Positions 1 through 10,695 of a stretch of DNA of 64,000 nucleotides are shown piece by piece. Location of the stretch: NCBI RefSeq assembly GCF_049306965.1, contig NC_133176.1, positions 10,050,501 through 10,114,500 on the forward strand. The letters run 5' to 3'. The translations under genes and the position numbers were made by a program. How positions within the stretch are numbered: the stretch's first letter is position 1; every line of letters begins with the position of its first letter. The DNA is from Danio rerio (Eukaryota > Chordata > Actinopteri > Cypriniformes > Danionidae). Below the pieces are notes generated by a model. It saw only the letters and a program-made list of their open reading frames with translations. It had not been told where the DNA came from and searched no databases.

Positions 1-300
1 GTATATCTGCAACAAGATTTTTTTTTGTAAAAACTTGAATAGTTTACAAAGTAAACAGAAATGAACACCTACCTAAGATCTATCGCAGTGGAGAGTAAAG
101 GTTGAGCTGTTATCAATGAAAAACATGAAAGAATGCTTTAACATGATACAAAACACATTAATAAACTATAAAACACTCAATAAACAATAAAGAATCAACT
201 ATAACTCTGTTAAAGGCAGCTCTACAAATACAGCAGTACACACCAATGCTGAAGTCAAGAAAACACTGGTGATTCAGTGAGACAGACGAGTATTTATCCT
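1..300 (-). promoter_or_regulatory. First exon and promoter of a third ENDOD1-like gene (body outside window)
   Basis: Read on the minus strand, this aligns by eye with the 5' end of the nuclease gene at 4290-6530. It has a TATA-like ATAAATA (complement of 291-297), the shared word GATTCAGTGA at 271-280, and a 5' UTR exon ending at about 73 with a GTAGGT donor. An acceptor before position 6 marks the start of the next exon, which would hold the ATG and leaves the window. The match shows that the array continues to the left. The gene body itself is not visible. Confidence 0.7.
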
Positions 301-966
301 CCGGTTCTTGTCTCTCAACGCATGAACACACAAGGAAATGTGTGATAAGGAGAAGGAGTTAAACATGATCCATATTCTCCCTTCAGTTACAGTACATTTG
401 TTAACTTCCTGAAGTCCTCTTAACATGAATGTGGTCCTTTATATAATATACATAACACTGGATGCTTGTTACAAGATATTAGGATTAGTTCACCCTATAA
501 AATGTAATTGACTTGGTCTTTTATGCTTTAAATTATTTATGATTTTTCCCCCTTGGGTCAGTTGACTTTGTGATCATCCGGCCCTGCAAATTTTGTTCAT
601 ATTTACTTGATTGAGAAATCTACATTTTTGGGTACATGAGTTGTTCTTCAAGCTTAGGTTTCAATGACACATCAGAGTAAAAGTTTTCCTCCAGAATCGT
701 GGAGCAAAATCATAAGACAATGTTTTTTTTTTCTATTGTTTTTCCTCTTTTTGACATTCATCTATCTGGTTGTCTCATGTTTAAAATGTTTCAACTTGCT
801 GATCTAAAATTCAGTGTGCTTGGACTGTTACGATGTCAAATTATGAGAACAGAGTTTGATATATATGCTTATATGCTGTATGAGGATAAATTATGTTGCA
901 TTAAAATCAGTGAGTAGTTCAAAAGCATTTGCAAGTAATCATCTTTCTAGTCTGTTTTTTAAGGTA
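300..966. repeat. Duplicated upstream flank of the nuclease array, copy 0
   Basis: This stretch is similar to 6850-7485, and in part to 16700-17000 and 17560-18760. Shared landmarks in the same order are 'ggatgcttgtt', 'gtgatcatc', 'tgcaaattttg', 'caagcttaggttt', 'cacatcagagta' and a final 'aaggtaa'. It is about 0.65 kb of 5' flank copied together with each nuclease gene. No coding capacity is evident. Confidence 0.7.
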
Positions 967-2099
967 ACTTTATTAGCCTACTTATGTCATTTTAAATGTA
1001 AATATGACTGTTTGATGTCATTTAACTTGTCATAAATCTGTCATAAACATGACTGTCATCAGGCCATTATAACTGTCAAGAAGAAATTGGATATGCCATT
1101 AAAATTGTCAGTAAGTGTGTCAATACTCTGTCAAATTATTTTAAAACAGCATCTTTAATATTTAATGACATTTGAATGACAAATGTAATTTGCAGACTTA
1201 TGACAAGTTATGTTGAAGTATCTCACACCTGTCTGGCTCCTCTCTGGTTCAGTTTTTCCTCAATGATCTGGCTTCTATGCAAAGAGCTCTCTCTAATGAA
1301 AGCTACCACATCCATTATTGAGTCCATCACCACTCAACTGTTTAAATCTTGCTTTTCCTCTCAAGGGGCTGTTGTCCAGACAGCTCTGAAACAGCTTCAG
1401 TTAAGGTTATTAATAATCAGTCGATTGCTGCTGACTCTGGTTGTCTCCCAATTCAGGATTTTTTCAATAGTATCTGGATGCAGCCTTTATGATGTAAGCT
1501 AAGATTGCATTACTCAGCAATGCAATGTCAGACACAATGCACTCAAATGGAGTGAGTGGCATCACGGTGAGAAAATATGGAAAAATATTTATGGAAAATA
1601 TTTTTATTTTTAGAATATTTATTAGTGATGCATGCAATGATTACAGAATAACCAAAAAAAAAAAAAAAAACATGCAAAGAGTGAAAATGACAGATTTTTA
1701 AAATCACTTTCAACAATTGTAAAAAGAGGTTCCAAATTTAGTGATCTGGATCAGATTGATCCAATCCGATGTGGCTTTAAAAACTGGTTCAAAAAGTAAA
1801 CTGGATTACTTGATCACGGATAGCAAATACAGGATTACTAAATCCTGATCAATTTTATCCGTTTAAACCTTTTGAAAAACCGGGCCCTGGATTGCAGAAT
1901 GAACCCCTCTTCAAAATAGTTGGATGTGAACACAGGACCAAAATACATAAAAAAAAGTGCCCTTACAAGTTTTGCACTTAAAACAGAGATTGGAACAGGC
2001 TGGTAACATTTTATGCAGACAAACAAGTGTAAAATAAATTCTGTAGAAAAACCAAAAATTTTGTTCATGTATGGAAATTGAGGTACATTTTAGAAAGGT
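966..2099. other. Stretch without a recognised gene
   Basis: Positions 970-1215 are rich in variants of 'tgtcataaa', a word pattern typical of dispersed zebrafish repeats. The open frame at 1176-1502 shows no family I recognise and could be a decayed retroposon. A poly-A run lies at 1654-1671. Nothing else is supportable. Confidence 0.35.
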
Positions 2100-3385
2100 A
2101 CCATCACATAACTTAAGGGTTAAACAGAACTCAAAGGTCCTGTTCCCATAGTAGTTTCAAGAAATCATAAACTGAGGAATTAGAGTAAACTAATAAGGCA
2201 TAGAGTTTAGAAATGAGCCCTTTAAAAGTGTCTTACTGTCTTACCGACAGCATGGTTTCTTCCAGTTCCGATAATTTAAATCGAAATTAGTTTTGCTTTT
2301 GTAGGGACTTTATAAAATGTCGAATATGAAGATATTTTAAAAAGTCTTCAGAGGGAATATCAAACTCTGTTCTAATTTGTTCAAATGATTTTACAATTTC
2401 AGAGATAAACATTTCTGAACAGTCAGACAAACCTTTATAACTCCAGTCCCGCAATTCGATGCTCCTAATCTGAGTCTGGGTTCAAAGCCAAAGGGGAATA
2501 GATGGAAGTATGTTCATTTGAATGACAATAACTCTCCCGAGAAGGGAAATTGGCAAAGGAGTCCACTTCTCTAAGACTTTTAAAAACAATTTGATTAAAA
2601 TCAAAATTGAGACACATGACAAAAAGGGATGTTTTAATGAGATGTATTAAATCTCCAGTTTGAAGTTCTGGGAATACTGAATGCGGGATCAATTTCCAAA
2701 CATATTGCTGCATGATCTGACAGGACAATAGAGTCAATAAGACAAGATTGAACTGCATGCAAAAATGCTTGGGGAGAAAGAAATAGTCAGGCCTGGAATA
2801 TGAATTGTGGGGTGAGAATAAAAAGTATAATCTCTCACTTTAGGCTTTAATTGATGCCATACATCTATTAAACCAGAATCAGAACTTAAGTTACTGAGCA
2901 CCTTTGATAAATGAGGGTTTGATACATTTGCAGATGAAGATTTGTCTATGGAAGCATTCATTATACAGTTAAAGTCTCCAGCTAGAAAACCTAAGCGTTT
3001 ACAATGGTGAGAGAACAATAAGATCATATGGGATATAAAATTAGGAGAGTCAAAATTTGGAGCATAGAGATTGAGAATTGCTATATGATGTTTGAAAATT
3101 GATCCTGTAATCAAAATATATCTCCCTTCAGTATCTGATTCTTTATAATCTAAAATAAAAGGTATGTTTTTACTAATAAGAATGGCTACCCCTCTTTTGT
3201 TCTGTGTGTAAGGAGAAAAGTAGACAACCTACTCAGTCTTTCCTCAGCTTTGAGTGTTTTTTGTCAGATAGCTTTTCTTCCTGGAGCAGCACTATGTCAG
3301 GTTTTTGTTTTTTCAAATGAGTTAAAAAATTTTCCTTTGAACCACATTTCCAATCCCTTGAACATTCCAAGTGATAGGTTTAAGC
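2100..3385 (-). mobile_element. L1/Tx1-type LINE fragment, internally deleted
   Basis: On the minus strand the 3385-2740 part encodes an apurinic-type endonuclease domain, with ITWNVQG at its start, then LNLYAPN and LAGDFNC (the GDFN metal-site motif). The 2450-2100 part encodes sequence typical of the end of the reverse transcriptase region, with FLKYLHIRHF and GLISKLYALL. The core RT palm motifs that should lie between them are absent, so the copy has lost most of its RT. Several stops show it is dead. It lies beyond the 3' end of the nuclease gene at 4290. Confidence 0.75.
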
Positions 3386-3651
3386 GAACCAACCATGAAG
3401 GACGCAAATGAATTAAAGATAAAGGAATTTTTTTGCAAAAAAATAAAAAATAAAAAAGACAACAGAGTGCTGGCTTACAACAAACACATAAAAAATCAAA
3501 GAGCATGTTTCAGCGCATACCCACCCCGACTCTGTCCCCAAACGACACCTCTCATAATGAAGTCAACGAACGTAATAGTCAATGAAAATAAAACTCAATT
3601 TAGAGACCGCTATAAAAATTCAATTGCCAGAGACAACGGCCAAACCATAGT

Positions 3652-3654
3652 AAC

Positions 3655-3724
<70 letters not shown>
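3652..3724. repeat. (AAT)n microsatellite
   Basis: About 24 uninterrupted AAT units. They create poly-Ile and poly-Leu open frames on the two strands that are not genes. Confidence 0.97.
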
Positions 3725-4095
3725 TAAGCTGCGAGGAAAAGAGAGTCCCAATAATAAAACTAAAACTACAACCTATTAGGCCTGTAAACAGAGTGCAAAA
3801 CTCAAGACAAACCAATCCACCTGTGTTACCAACTGACTTCTCAGTGTTTTTTGTATGAGGTTCTTTTTACATTTTATTATTATTATAATGGTGGATGTCT
3901 TTACCTTTTTTAGTGTTAAATGCTTCGATATGCCCTTTAAAGGCACTATAGATTATTATTATGAGGTGGTGCTTTTTAATCTCAGTATAGAAACATAAAG
4001 TATCAAAAGGACACACGTTCTGTAGCCTACTGCAATACAAAAAGAGAATAATCCAGAGAGACATTAAAAATCTGAAATCAAATGTGCTCTTTATC

Positions 4096-4101
4096 TTTAT
4101 T
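4096..4101 (-). terminator. Candidate polyadenylation signal for the first nuclease gene
   Basis: The minus strand reads AATAAA about 190 bp past the stop codon at 4290. This is the nearest canonical hexamer that I noted downstream of the stop. Confidence 0.45.
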
Positions 4102-4289
4102 TGTCTCCCTAAGGATTGTTTCTTGGCAACTGAGAGAGCAAAGAAACACAAAATATTTTGACAAAACAGAATGTATACAAAAGTACATAAATACATTGCA
4201 CAAAACACCTACACCTTTAGGATTTTTAGGAGATGTAACTGATGTCTAAAGTGCTTTAAAAAATGTCATTGATTACATTGACCGTAATA

Positions 4290-6530
4290 TTAGTTACGAA
4301 CACATTGCATTTTGATGTTCTCTTTTGCAGAAGAGCTCGACTCCTTTCTTTGCCTCTTCTTTGAAGACAAGTCAAACAACTTAAAATCTTTAACATTATA
4401 ATGTTTTTTCAACTCTGTCTCTAATTTTTTCACAGTAATGCTTCTGGGAGGATTGTTCTTATTTCTTCCAATAAACCCTCTTGCGATTTTACTTTTCATG
4501 TTGTTGTCTAAGCAGTGGAACGCAGTCCAGAAATGACTAGGCACAGCCACTCTGTTTTTAATTTTTTTTTTACTTGGAACCACCCCTGTCACTATGTAAG
4601 CAGTAAGGTTCTTGCATTCACTATCCAAACGTTTCGCAATATCTTTTTCTAGATCCCTCCATTCACCTCCGTTAAAAGAGGGGTTTTGTGGAGCAGCATT
4701 TGTTAGAGTGAAGGTGGCGTCAGCACAGCCCTGAGAGTTTGCATGATAAACTGGAGCCAGATGACCTCTGTCGTAGCCAGATTTATAATAGTCTTTATTG
4801 AGAGCTTGAAGAACTCCTAAATTTTTCTTCAATTCCATGTTTGATGATGCAAGCTGCAAATAGAAAAGTAAATTTTGTTGTTTAATTTGGCATGCTTCTT
4901 TCTAATCATTTGAAAGTGTTGGGTGTGGCTAGGCTATTGCTAGGGTGTGTGGAGACATTGCTAAGTATTTGCTAGGAAATTGCTAGGGTGTTCTGAGTGG
5001 TTCCAGAGGCATTGGTGGTTGCTAGGGTGTTTTGAGGGGTTGCTATGTGGTTGTTAAGGTGTTACTAGATTGTTCTGTGTGGTTGCTTTGGGTTCTAGGT
5101 GGTTGCTAAGGCGTTGCTGGGTGGTTGATAAGGTGTTCTGAGTGTCTGCTAAGGTGTTGCTGGGTAGTTGCTAAGATGTTCTAGGTGGTTGCTAAGGTGT
5201 TGCTAGATGGTTGCTATGGTGTTCTGAGTCGTTGTTGAAACATTGCTAGAATGTTGCTAAGGTCTTGCTAGACAGTTCCTAGGGTGTTCTCTGAGTGGTT
5301 GGTAAGTTGTTGCTAGGTGTTCTAAGTTGTTGCTAAGGCGTTGCTAGGGTGGTCTAGGTTGTTGCTAAGGTGTAGCGAGTGGTTGCTAGGCAGTTAAGAT
5401 AAATTAGCATGGTTCTAGTTTGAATTTGCATGGTTCAAGTATGATTAGCATGTTGCTAGCATTTTAACGCGGAGTGGTTGCAACACAGTTGCTAAGGAAT
5501 AGCTAGGGTTTTCTGGGTGGTTGCTAAGGTGTTTTAGGTGGTTGCTAGATTCGTATGTTTCCAGTATGGATTGGTATGTCATTAGTATGTTTCTAGTATG
5601 GATTAGTATATTGCTAGTATGAATTGATATGTTTTTAGTATGTCCAATGTAAGTTGTCATTTTTTTACGATGGAAGTCAATGAGTCAGTTGCTAAGGTGC
5701 TGTAAGTGGTTGCTAAGGTGTGGCTAGTTAGAAAGGTCATCAATGATTGGCAGATTGGTAGTCCAAGTTAAATGAGCTCAACCTTAAGTCTGATGTGAAG
5801 TTATGAGGTCACAAAGAGGTCTAATGTTAAGTCAATGGGACTTTTCTAAGTTGTCCAGGTCAGTTTTCAGAAAACCGTAGGTCGGATCATTTGGAAAAGA
5901 TATAGATGCTTAATTTATTTTTTGAAAGTTTGGAGTTAGTTTGGTGGTTGTAGTATGAAAAGAGATGCAATCTTAAAATAGTCTAAAAAGATTAACTGTA
6001 TATTGGCTTTCACAAGCCACCACAATAAAGAAAAAGAAAATACAAGATAAAAAAAATACTTAAATATTAATGTGACATTTTACAGAAGGAATGAATACAT
6101 AAATGAATACATAATGGCACTATCAGGCACTGTTACTCATTTCTGCATAGGTAGAAAATGTTTTCTCTCATCCTATTGGGCATGCTATTATTGTACTTTA
6201 TAATGTGGAGTGTGAATAAAAATTAAGTTTGCGTGATATTTTACTTACTTGAGGTTCAATGTACCACTTGTCTAGTCTTGTGCAGCCCATTAGCCCTTCA
6301 AACTTGTAGGCCGAGTACACAGGGATTCTGTTGTGAGTGTCATAAAGTGTGGCAAAATAAACAGCATTATCTAGAGTTTGGCAGATCTGCTTGTAGTGAT
6401 CTCCAGTAAATTTTGTTGGAGATTTTCCATTAGCAAAAAATTGACCACAGCTCTTCTCAAAATCATCCACAACTTTAGCTGATCCAGCAGAGAGAAGCGA
6501 CAGCATCAGTAGATGAAGAAGAAGACTCAT
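4290..6530 (-). CDS. ENDOD1-like secreted DNA/RNA non-specific endonuclease, gene 1
   Basis: Coding exons are 6249-6530 and 4290-4853, joined in phase 0, for 281 aa; the GTAAGT donor and TTTGCAG acceptor are clear. A non-coding 5' exon ends at 6619 and splices to an acceptor before 6565, so the ATG at 6530 is preferred over the longer open frame, which runs into intron. Residues 1-18 form a signal peptide (MSLLLHLLMLSLLSAGSA). The second exon holds the nuclease core: YDRGHLAPV supplies the DRGH motif with the catalytic His, and TLTNAAPQ the metal-binding Asn region; SHFWTA follows. By family knowledge this is a Mg-dependent, sugar-non-specific nuclease fold, here probably secreted. Unlike gene 2, it ends in a basic Ser/Lys tail with KKRQRK. 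In fish the family occurs as many tandem paralogues. The exact orthologue cannot be named from sequence alone. Confidence 0.85.
4915..5745. repeat. Degenerate minisatellite of 'ggttgctaaggtgtt' words in a nuclease intron
   Basis: Dozens of imperfect repeats of 'gttgctaaggtg' and 'gttgctagggtgttct', 10-25 bp each, fill most of the 1.4-kb intron between the two coding exons. From 5400 to 5650 the unit changes to 'gtatggattagtatgttgctag'. The pattern is common in cyprinid introns in my recollection. No uniform period is kept, so it is old or continually reshuffled. Confidence 0.85.
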
Positions 6531-6564
6531 GATGAAGACGAGGAGATGATGATTTATCAGTGTA

Positions 6565-6850
6565 TCTGCAAGAACAATGAGATATTTACGTTTTAGCAGC
6601 TTGTAAAATAACACTTACCTCAGAATAATAGATGTCCAAATTAAAGGTTGAGTTGTTATCAATGAAGAGAAAACAATGTGAAAATGTAACATGATACAAA
6701 CATTTAAAAAAAATTAATAAATGAACGAAAATTATTAAAAAATAAAATAAAATGCAAAAGAGTCAAAGGCAGTTCTACAAATACAGCAGTACACACCGAC
6801 TCTGAAGTCAAGAAAACACTGATGATTCAGTGAGACGGACGAGTATTTAT
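6565..6850 (-). promoter_or_regulatory. 5' UTR exon and promoter of nuclease gene 1
   Basis: Minus strand. The TATA-like ATAAATA is the complement of 6844-6850. It is followed by the conserved word at 6824-6833 (GATTCAGTGA on the plus strand), then a 5' UTR exon ending at 6619 with CTGAG|GTAAGT. The next exon starts at 6565 after a TTGCAG acceptor. The same arrangement is seen at 1-300 and, decayed, at 17350-17560. Confidence 0.65.
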
Positions 6851-7485
6851 CCTCCAGTTCTTACCATTAACACATTCAAGGAAATGTACTTCAAGCAGGA
6901 CACAAACTTGATCCAACTCATTTTTCCCTTCAGTTACGATTTTATTTTTATTTTCGTTTTGCTTAACTTCCTGAAGGTTGATTCTCAGGAATGTGTTCAT
7001 TTAAAAGATAAATGAAGAGAATACTACATACATAACATTGGATGCTTGTTGTTTGCAGGATATAGAGTATAGTGACCCTGCCTGTATTTAAATGTACTTG
7101 AGGGGGTCTTTTTAATGCTTTAACTTGCTGATTATTTATTTATTCTTTGGCTTGAAACAGTTGACATTGTGATCATCTGCCCATGCAAATTTTGCTCATG
7201 TCTGCTTGAATGAGGAAACAAATTTTTAAAGGTATTTTCCAAGCTTAGGTTTTAGAGACACATCAGAGTATACGTTTCAATGTTTAATCTGCTGATCTAC
7301 AAAATCCACTGTGTGCACTGTGCTGTTCTCAATTTATGAAAACCAAGCCTTTAACATATGTTTCTCGCAAATGTTGTATCAGGGTAAATATATTGATGTT
7401 GCATTATAATCAGTGAGTAATGGCAAAAGTATGTAAAGGCATTTGTCGGTATTGATCTTTTTAGTGTATTTTTATTCAAGGTAAA
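6850..7485. repeat. Duplicated upstream flank of the nuclease array, copy 1
   Basis: Similar to 300-966 in ordered landmarks, ending near 'attcaaggtaaac'. This copy keeps the uninterrupted 'gcaggatatagagtatagtg' at about 7057-7076, which is the empty counterpart of the Tc1 insertion in the copy at 17.7 kb. Confidence 0.7.
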
Positions 7486-7680
7486 CATTCAGAAAAGTAT
7501 TATTAAGTCTGTTTCAGGGTAGAGGCCCAGTTTGGCATAGTGAAAATGTGTGCATGGGTTAAAATCTAACAGCATGTTAAATAGAGAGAAGAAATTATAA
7601 TTTTTTTTAAAATCTTTATTTCATTATATAAATACAAATGCCTTAAATTATTAACAATGTTTTTTTATTTTTATCATCTA

Positions 7681-8560
7681 CACTACCTGACAAATGTCTT
7701 GCCATCGATCCAAGTTGTAAGAGCAACAAATAACAACTTGACTTCTAGTTGATCATTTGAAAAAGTGGCAGAAGGTTGATTTTTCTGATGAATCAACTGC
7801 ATCCCAATCATCACAAATACTGCAGAAGACCTATAAGAACCCGCATGGACTCAAGATTCTCACAGAAATCAGTCAAGTTTGGTGAAGGAAAAATAATGGT
7901 TTGGGGTTACATTCAGTGTGGGGGTGTGCGAGAGTTCTGCAGAGTGGATGGCAACATCAACAGCCTGAGGTATCTTGACATTTGTGCTGTCCATTACATT
8001 ACAAACCACAGGACAGGGCAAATTGTTCAGTAGGATCGCGCTCCTCATACTTCAGCCTCCACATCAAAGTTCCAGAAAGCAAAGAAGGTTAAGGTGCTCC
8101 AGGATTGGCCAGCCCAGTCACCAGACATGAACATTATTGAAGATAAATCTTGATGAACTCTAGGAGTCCTGCAAGAACACTTTCTTTGCCGTTTCAGATG
8201 ACTTTATTAATCAATTATTTGAGTCATTGCAGAGATGTATGGATGCAGTTCTCCAATCTCATGATGGAGTCATACACAATATTGGTTCTTTCTCCACTGC
8301 ACCATGACTTTATATTCTATACTGTTCATTATTTCTGTTAAGTGACAAGACTTTTGTTAAGCAAAGTCAGACCTTACTGTCCTAATTAAATCTTTAAAAA
8401 TCAAGGCATGATCTTATTTTATTTTTTGTAAAAAAGTGTAATCTAGAGGCCTTTGCCTTTCACATAAGCCACTTCTGATACCAAATGATCAACTAGAAGT
8501 CAAGTTAGTATTTGTTGTTCCTAAAACTTGGACAGGCCACAAGACTTTTTTCAGGTAGTG
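7681..8560 (+). mobile_element. Tc1-type DNA transposon remnant, 880 bp
   Basis: TA target-site pairs at 7679-7680 and 8561-8562 flank inverted ends (CACTACCTGACAAA on the left, its complement on the right). The inverted repeats extend inward past 'caacttgacttctagttgatc'. The interior keeps transposase pieces: VDFSDES, IMVWGYIQCGGV and a WPAQSPDMNIIE block, which belong to the DDE catalytic half. The N-terminal DNA-binding half is missing and the frame is broken, so it is non-autonomous. It sits between nuclease genes 1 and 2. Confidence 0.9.
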
Positions 8561-8632
8561 TACAGTCAGATTTGTAAACATTCGGGAAACATTGTTTCTT
8601 TTTGAGAAAATAACTCAATAAAGCTTTTTATA

Positions 8633-8638
8633 TTTATT
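8633..8638 (-). terminator. Candidate polyadenylation signal for nuclease gene 2
   Basis: AATAAA on the minus strand only 9 bp past the TAG stop at 8647-8649. If used, the 3' UTR is very short. The Tc1 element begins about 70 bp further on. Confidence 0.4.
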
Positions 8639-8646
8639 ACTCAGAA

Positions 8647-10671
8647 CTATTTAAACAACTTAAAAGATTTTACTTTATACAGCTCTGCCAACTCTTTCTC
8701 CAACTCTTCCACAGTTCTTCCTTTGATATCAACATTGTTCTTGTTCTGTCCAATAAATCCCTCTGAGATTTCACATTTCTTTTTGTATAAGCAGCAGTAT
8801 GCAGTCCAGAAATGACTAGGCACATTCACTCTGTCGTTCAGTGTACGTCTGCCTGGCACCACTCCGGTCACTACATAGGGAGTGTATTTTTGTAGTAGAC
8901 AGTTGTGGAGTTGTTTATCTGCTAAAAATTTTTCTAGTGCCCTCCATGGACCTTTGTTAAACTTGGGCACTTGTGGAGCAGCATTGGTGAGAGTGAAGGT
9001 GGAGTCAGCACAGTCCTGAGATCTCGCATGGTAAACTGGAGCCAGATGACCTTTGTCAAAACCAGAATTTTCATAGTCTTTACTGACAGCTTGATGATCT
9101 CCAAGTCCTTTTATTAGCTCTTTCTCAGAAATCATGTTTGGTTTTGCTTTAATATCATCAAGCTGAAATTATGAATCAAGTGAAAACATGAGTGAAAACA
9201 ACAGTTCAGCCAACATTTATGTTTTATTTCATTAATGGTTCTTTAACAGAAGGAGCTTCAATCCTTTAGTAAGTTTGCAAAACTAGTTTTTATCGTAGAG
9301 CATTATGTGACAGTGTCAAGTAAGGTGCACATACAGTGCTCAGCATCTATAAGTACACCCTTCACAAATCTTTCTTTTAAATTAATATTTTAATAGGAAG
9401 CTATACAATATTATATTTGTGCATCTACATTAGTCAGATTGGTCAGTACTGACGCCAATCATCTAACAAAATATCTTACAACAACGATTCAAATACTAGT
9501 ACAGCCAAATGTATATGTTGTAAAGAATTTTTTAATACAAATAAAAAAAGAGGAAAAATCAAAAGAAGCAAAAAATTTTAAAATGTTGAAATTTAGTAGG
9601 TTGTACTTTTGTTTTTGCAATATTTTGCAAGAGTTTAAATGTAATTGTAAATGTTCGGTGAATAAAATATTATTTTAATAAATATATCCGTTTAATAAAT
9701 TAGTTTTGTTTAAATGCACCAAATTACATTGCCAATATTCACTGAGATATGGTTAAAAAAATATTCATTTTTAAAATGGGGTGCACTCAATTATGCTGAG
9801 CACTGTACACAACCCCTACTGTGATTTTTTTTTCTTTTTTTTTATATGTCCCAAATTATGTTTAACAGAGGAAGGAAATTTTCAAATTTTCCTATAATAT
9901 TTTTTCTTCTGGAAAAATTATTATTTGTTTTATTTCAGCTAGAATAAAAGCAGTTTTAAATTTTTTTAAATACCATTTAAGGGGAAAATTATTAGCCCCT
10001 TTAGGATTTTTCCCCCTAATAGAAAAAAACTATTTTATACAATTACTTGCCTAATTACCCTAACCTGTCTAATTAACCTAGTTAAGCCTTTAAATGTCAC
10101 TTTAAGTTGAATACTAGTACCTTGAAAAATATCTAGTAAAATATTATGTGCTGTCATCATGACAAAGACAAAAAAATATGTTATTAGAAATGAGTTATTA
10201 AAACTATTATGATTAAAAATGTGCTGAAAAAAAACAAATTGGAGCAAAAAATATACAGGGGGGCTAATAATTCTGACTTCTTAATTATAAATATAAAAAT
10301 GACTCCAATTACACAAAATTATACAATTAATAAAAGCAACAACTGACATTAATATAATGCATATTTCATAGAAATAATACACTTACTTGAGGTTCAATGT
10401 ACCACTTGTCTCGTCTGTCACAGCTCAATGCCCCTTCAAACACATAGGCCGAGTACACAGGGATCCTGTTGTGAGTGTCGTAAAGTGTGGCGAAATGATA
10501 CTCATCTCCATCTAGAGTTTGGCAGATCTGCCTGTACTGATCTCCAGCAAGTATTGTTGGTGACTTTCCTTTTGCAAAAAATTCAATACAGTCAAATTGA
10601 AAATTTTTCACAACTTCAGCTGATCCACTTGAGAGAAGTGACAGCATCAGTAGATGAAGAAGGAGGTTCAT
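8647..10671 (-). CDS. ENDOD1-like secreted DNA/RNA non-specific endonuclease, gene 2
   Basis: Coding exons are 10387-10671 and 8647-9162, joined in phase 0, for 266 aa. The donor is CAA|GTAAGT and the acceptor AATTTCAG. Residues 1-18 are a signal peptide closely matching gene 1 (MNLLLHLLMLSLLSSGSA). The second exon carries FDKGHLAPV where gene 1 has YDRGHLAPV, so the usual Arg of the DRGH motif is Lys while the catalytic His is kept; TLTNAAPQ and SHFWTAYCC follow. It ends at FKLFK without the basic tail of gene 1. The ATG exon begins near 10695 after a TTTTAG acceptor. The matching 5' UTR exon is not adjacent: the intron upstream has been filled by SINEs and other repeats, or the promoter at 17350 is used. 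The frame is open and splice sites are good, so it is probably functional. Confidence 0.83.
9334..9805. mobile_element. Short TIR element with TA target sites, 472 bp
   Basis: The ends read CAGTGCTCAGCAT and its exact complement, directly flanked by TA at 9332-9333 and 9806-9807. The interior has no recognisable transposase. This fits a non-autonomous Tc1/mariner-type element in the intron of nuclease gene 2. Confidence 0.85.
9820..10280. mobile_element. Non-autonomous TIR element ('gaagtcagaattattag' family), left-truncated
   Basis: Same family as 20285-21404, 23052-23564, 39929-40310 and 46545-46990. It shares 'gtttaacagagg', 'attattagcccctttaa', 'cttgcctaattaccctaacc' and 'gttaagcctttaaatgtcac', and ends in 'ggggggctaataattctgacttc'. 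The left terminus is lost beside the previous element. Confidence 0.8.
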
Positions 10672-10695
10672 GATGAAGATGATTTATATGGTTTA

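Noticed and set aside
1176-1502. 108-codon frame as a possible small gene
   Set aside because: No start context, signal peptide or family motif. It lies in repeat-like sequence, probably old retroposon or chance.
3371-3815. Frames with poly-Ile or poly-Leu
   Set aside because: Products of the AAT microsatellite.
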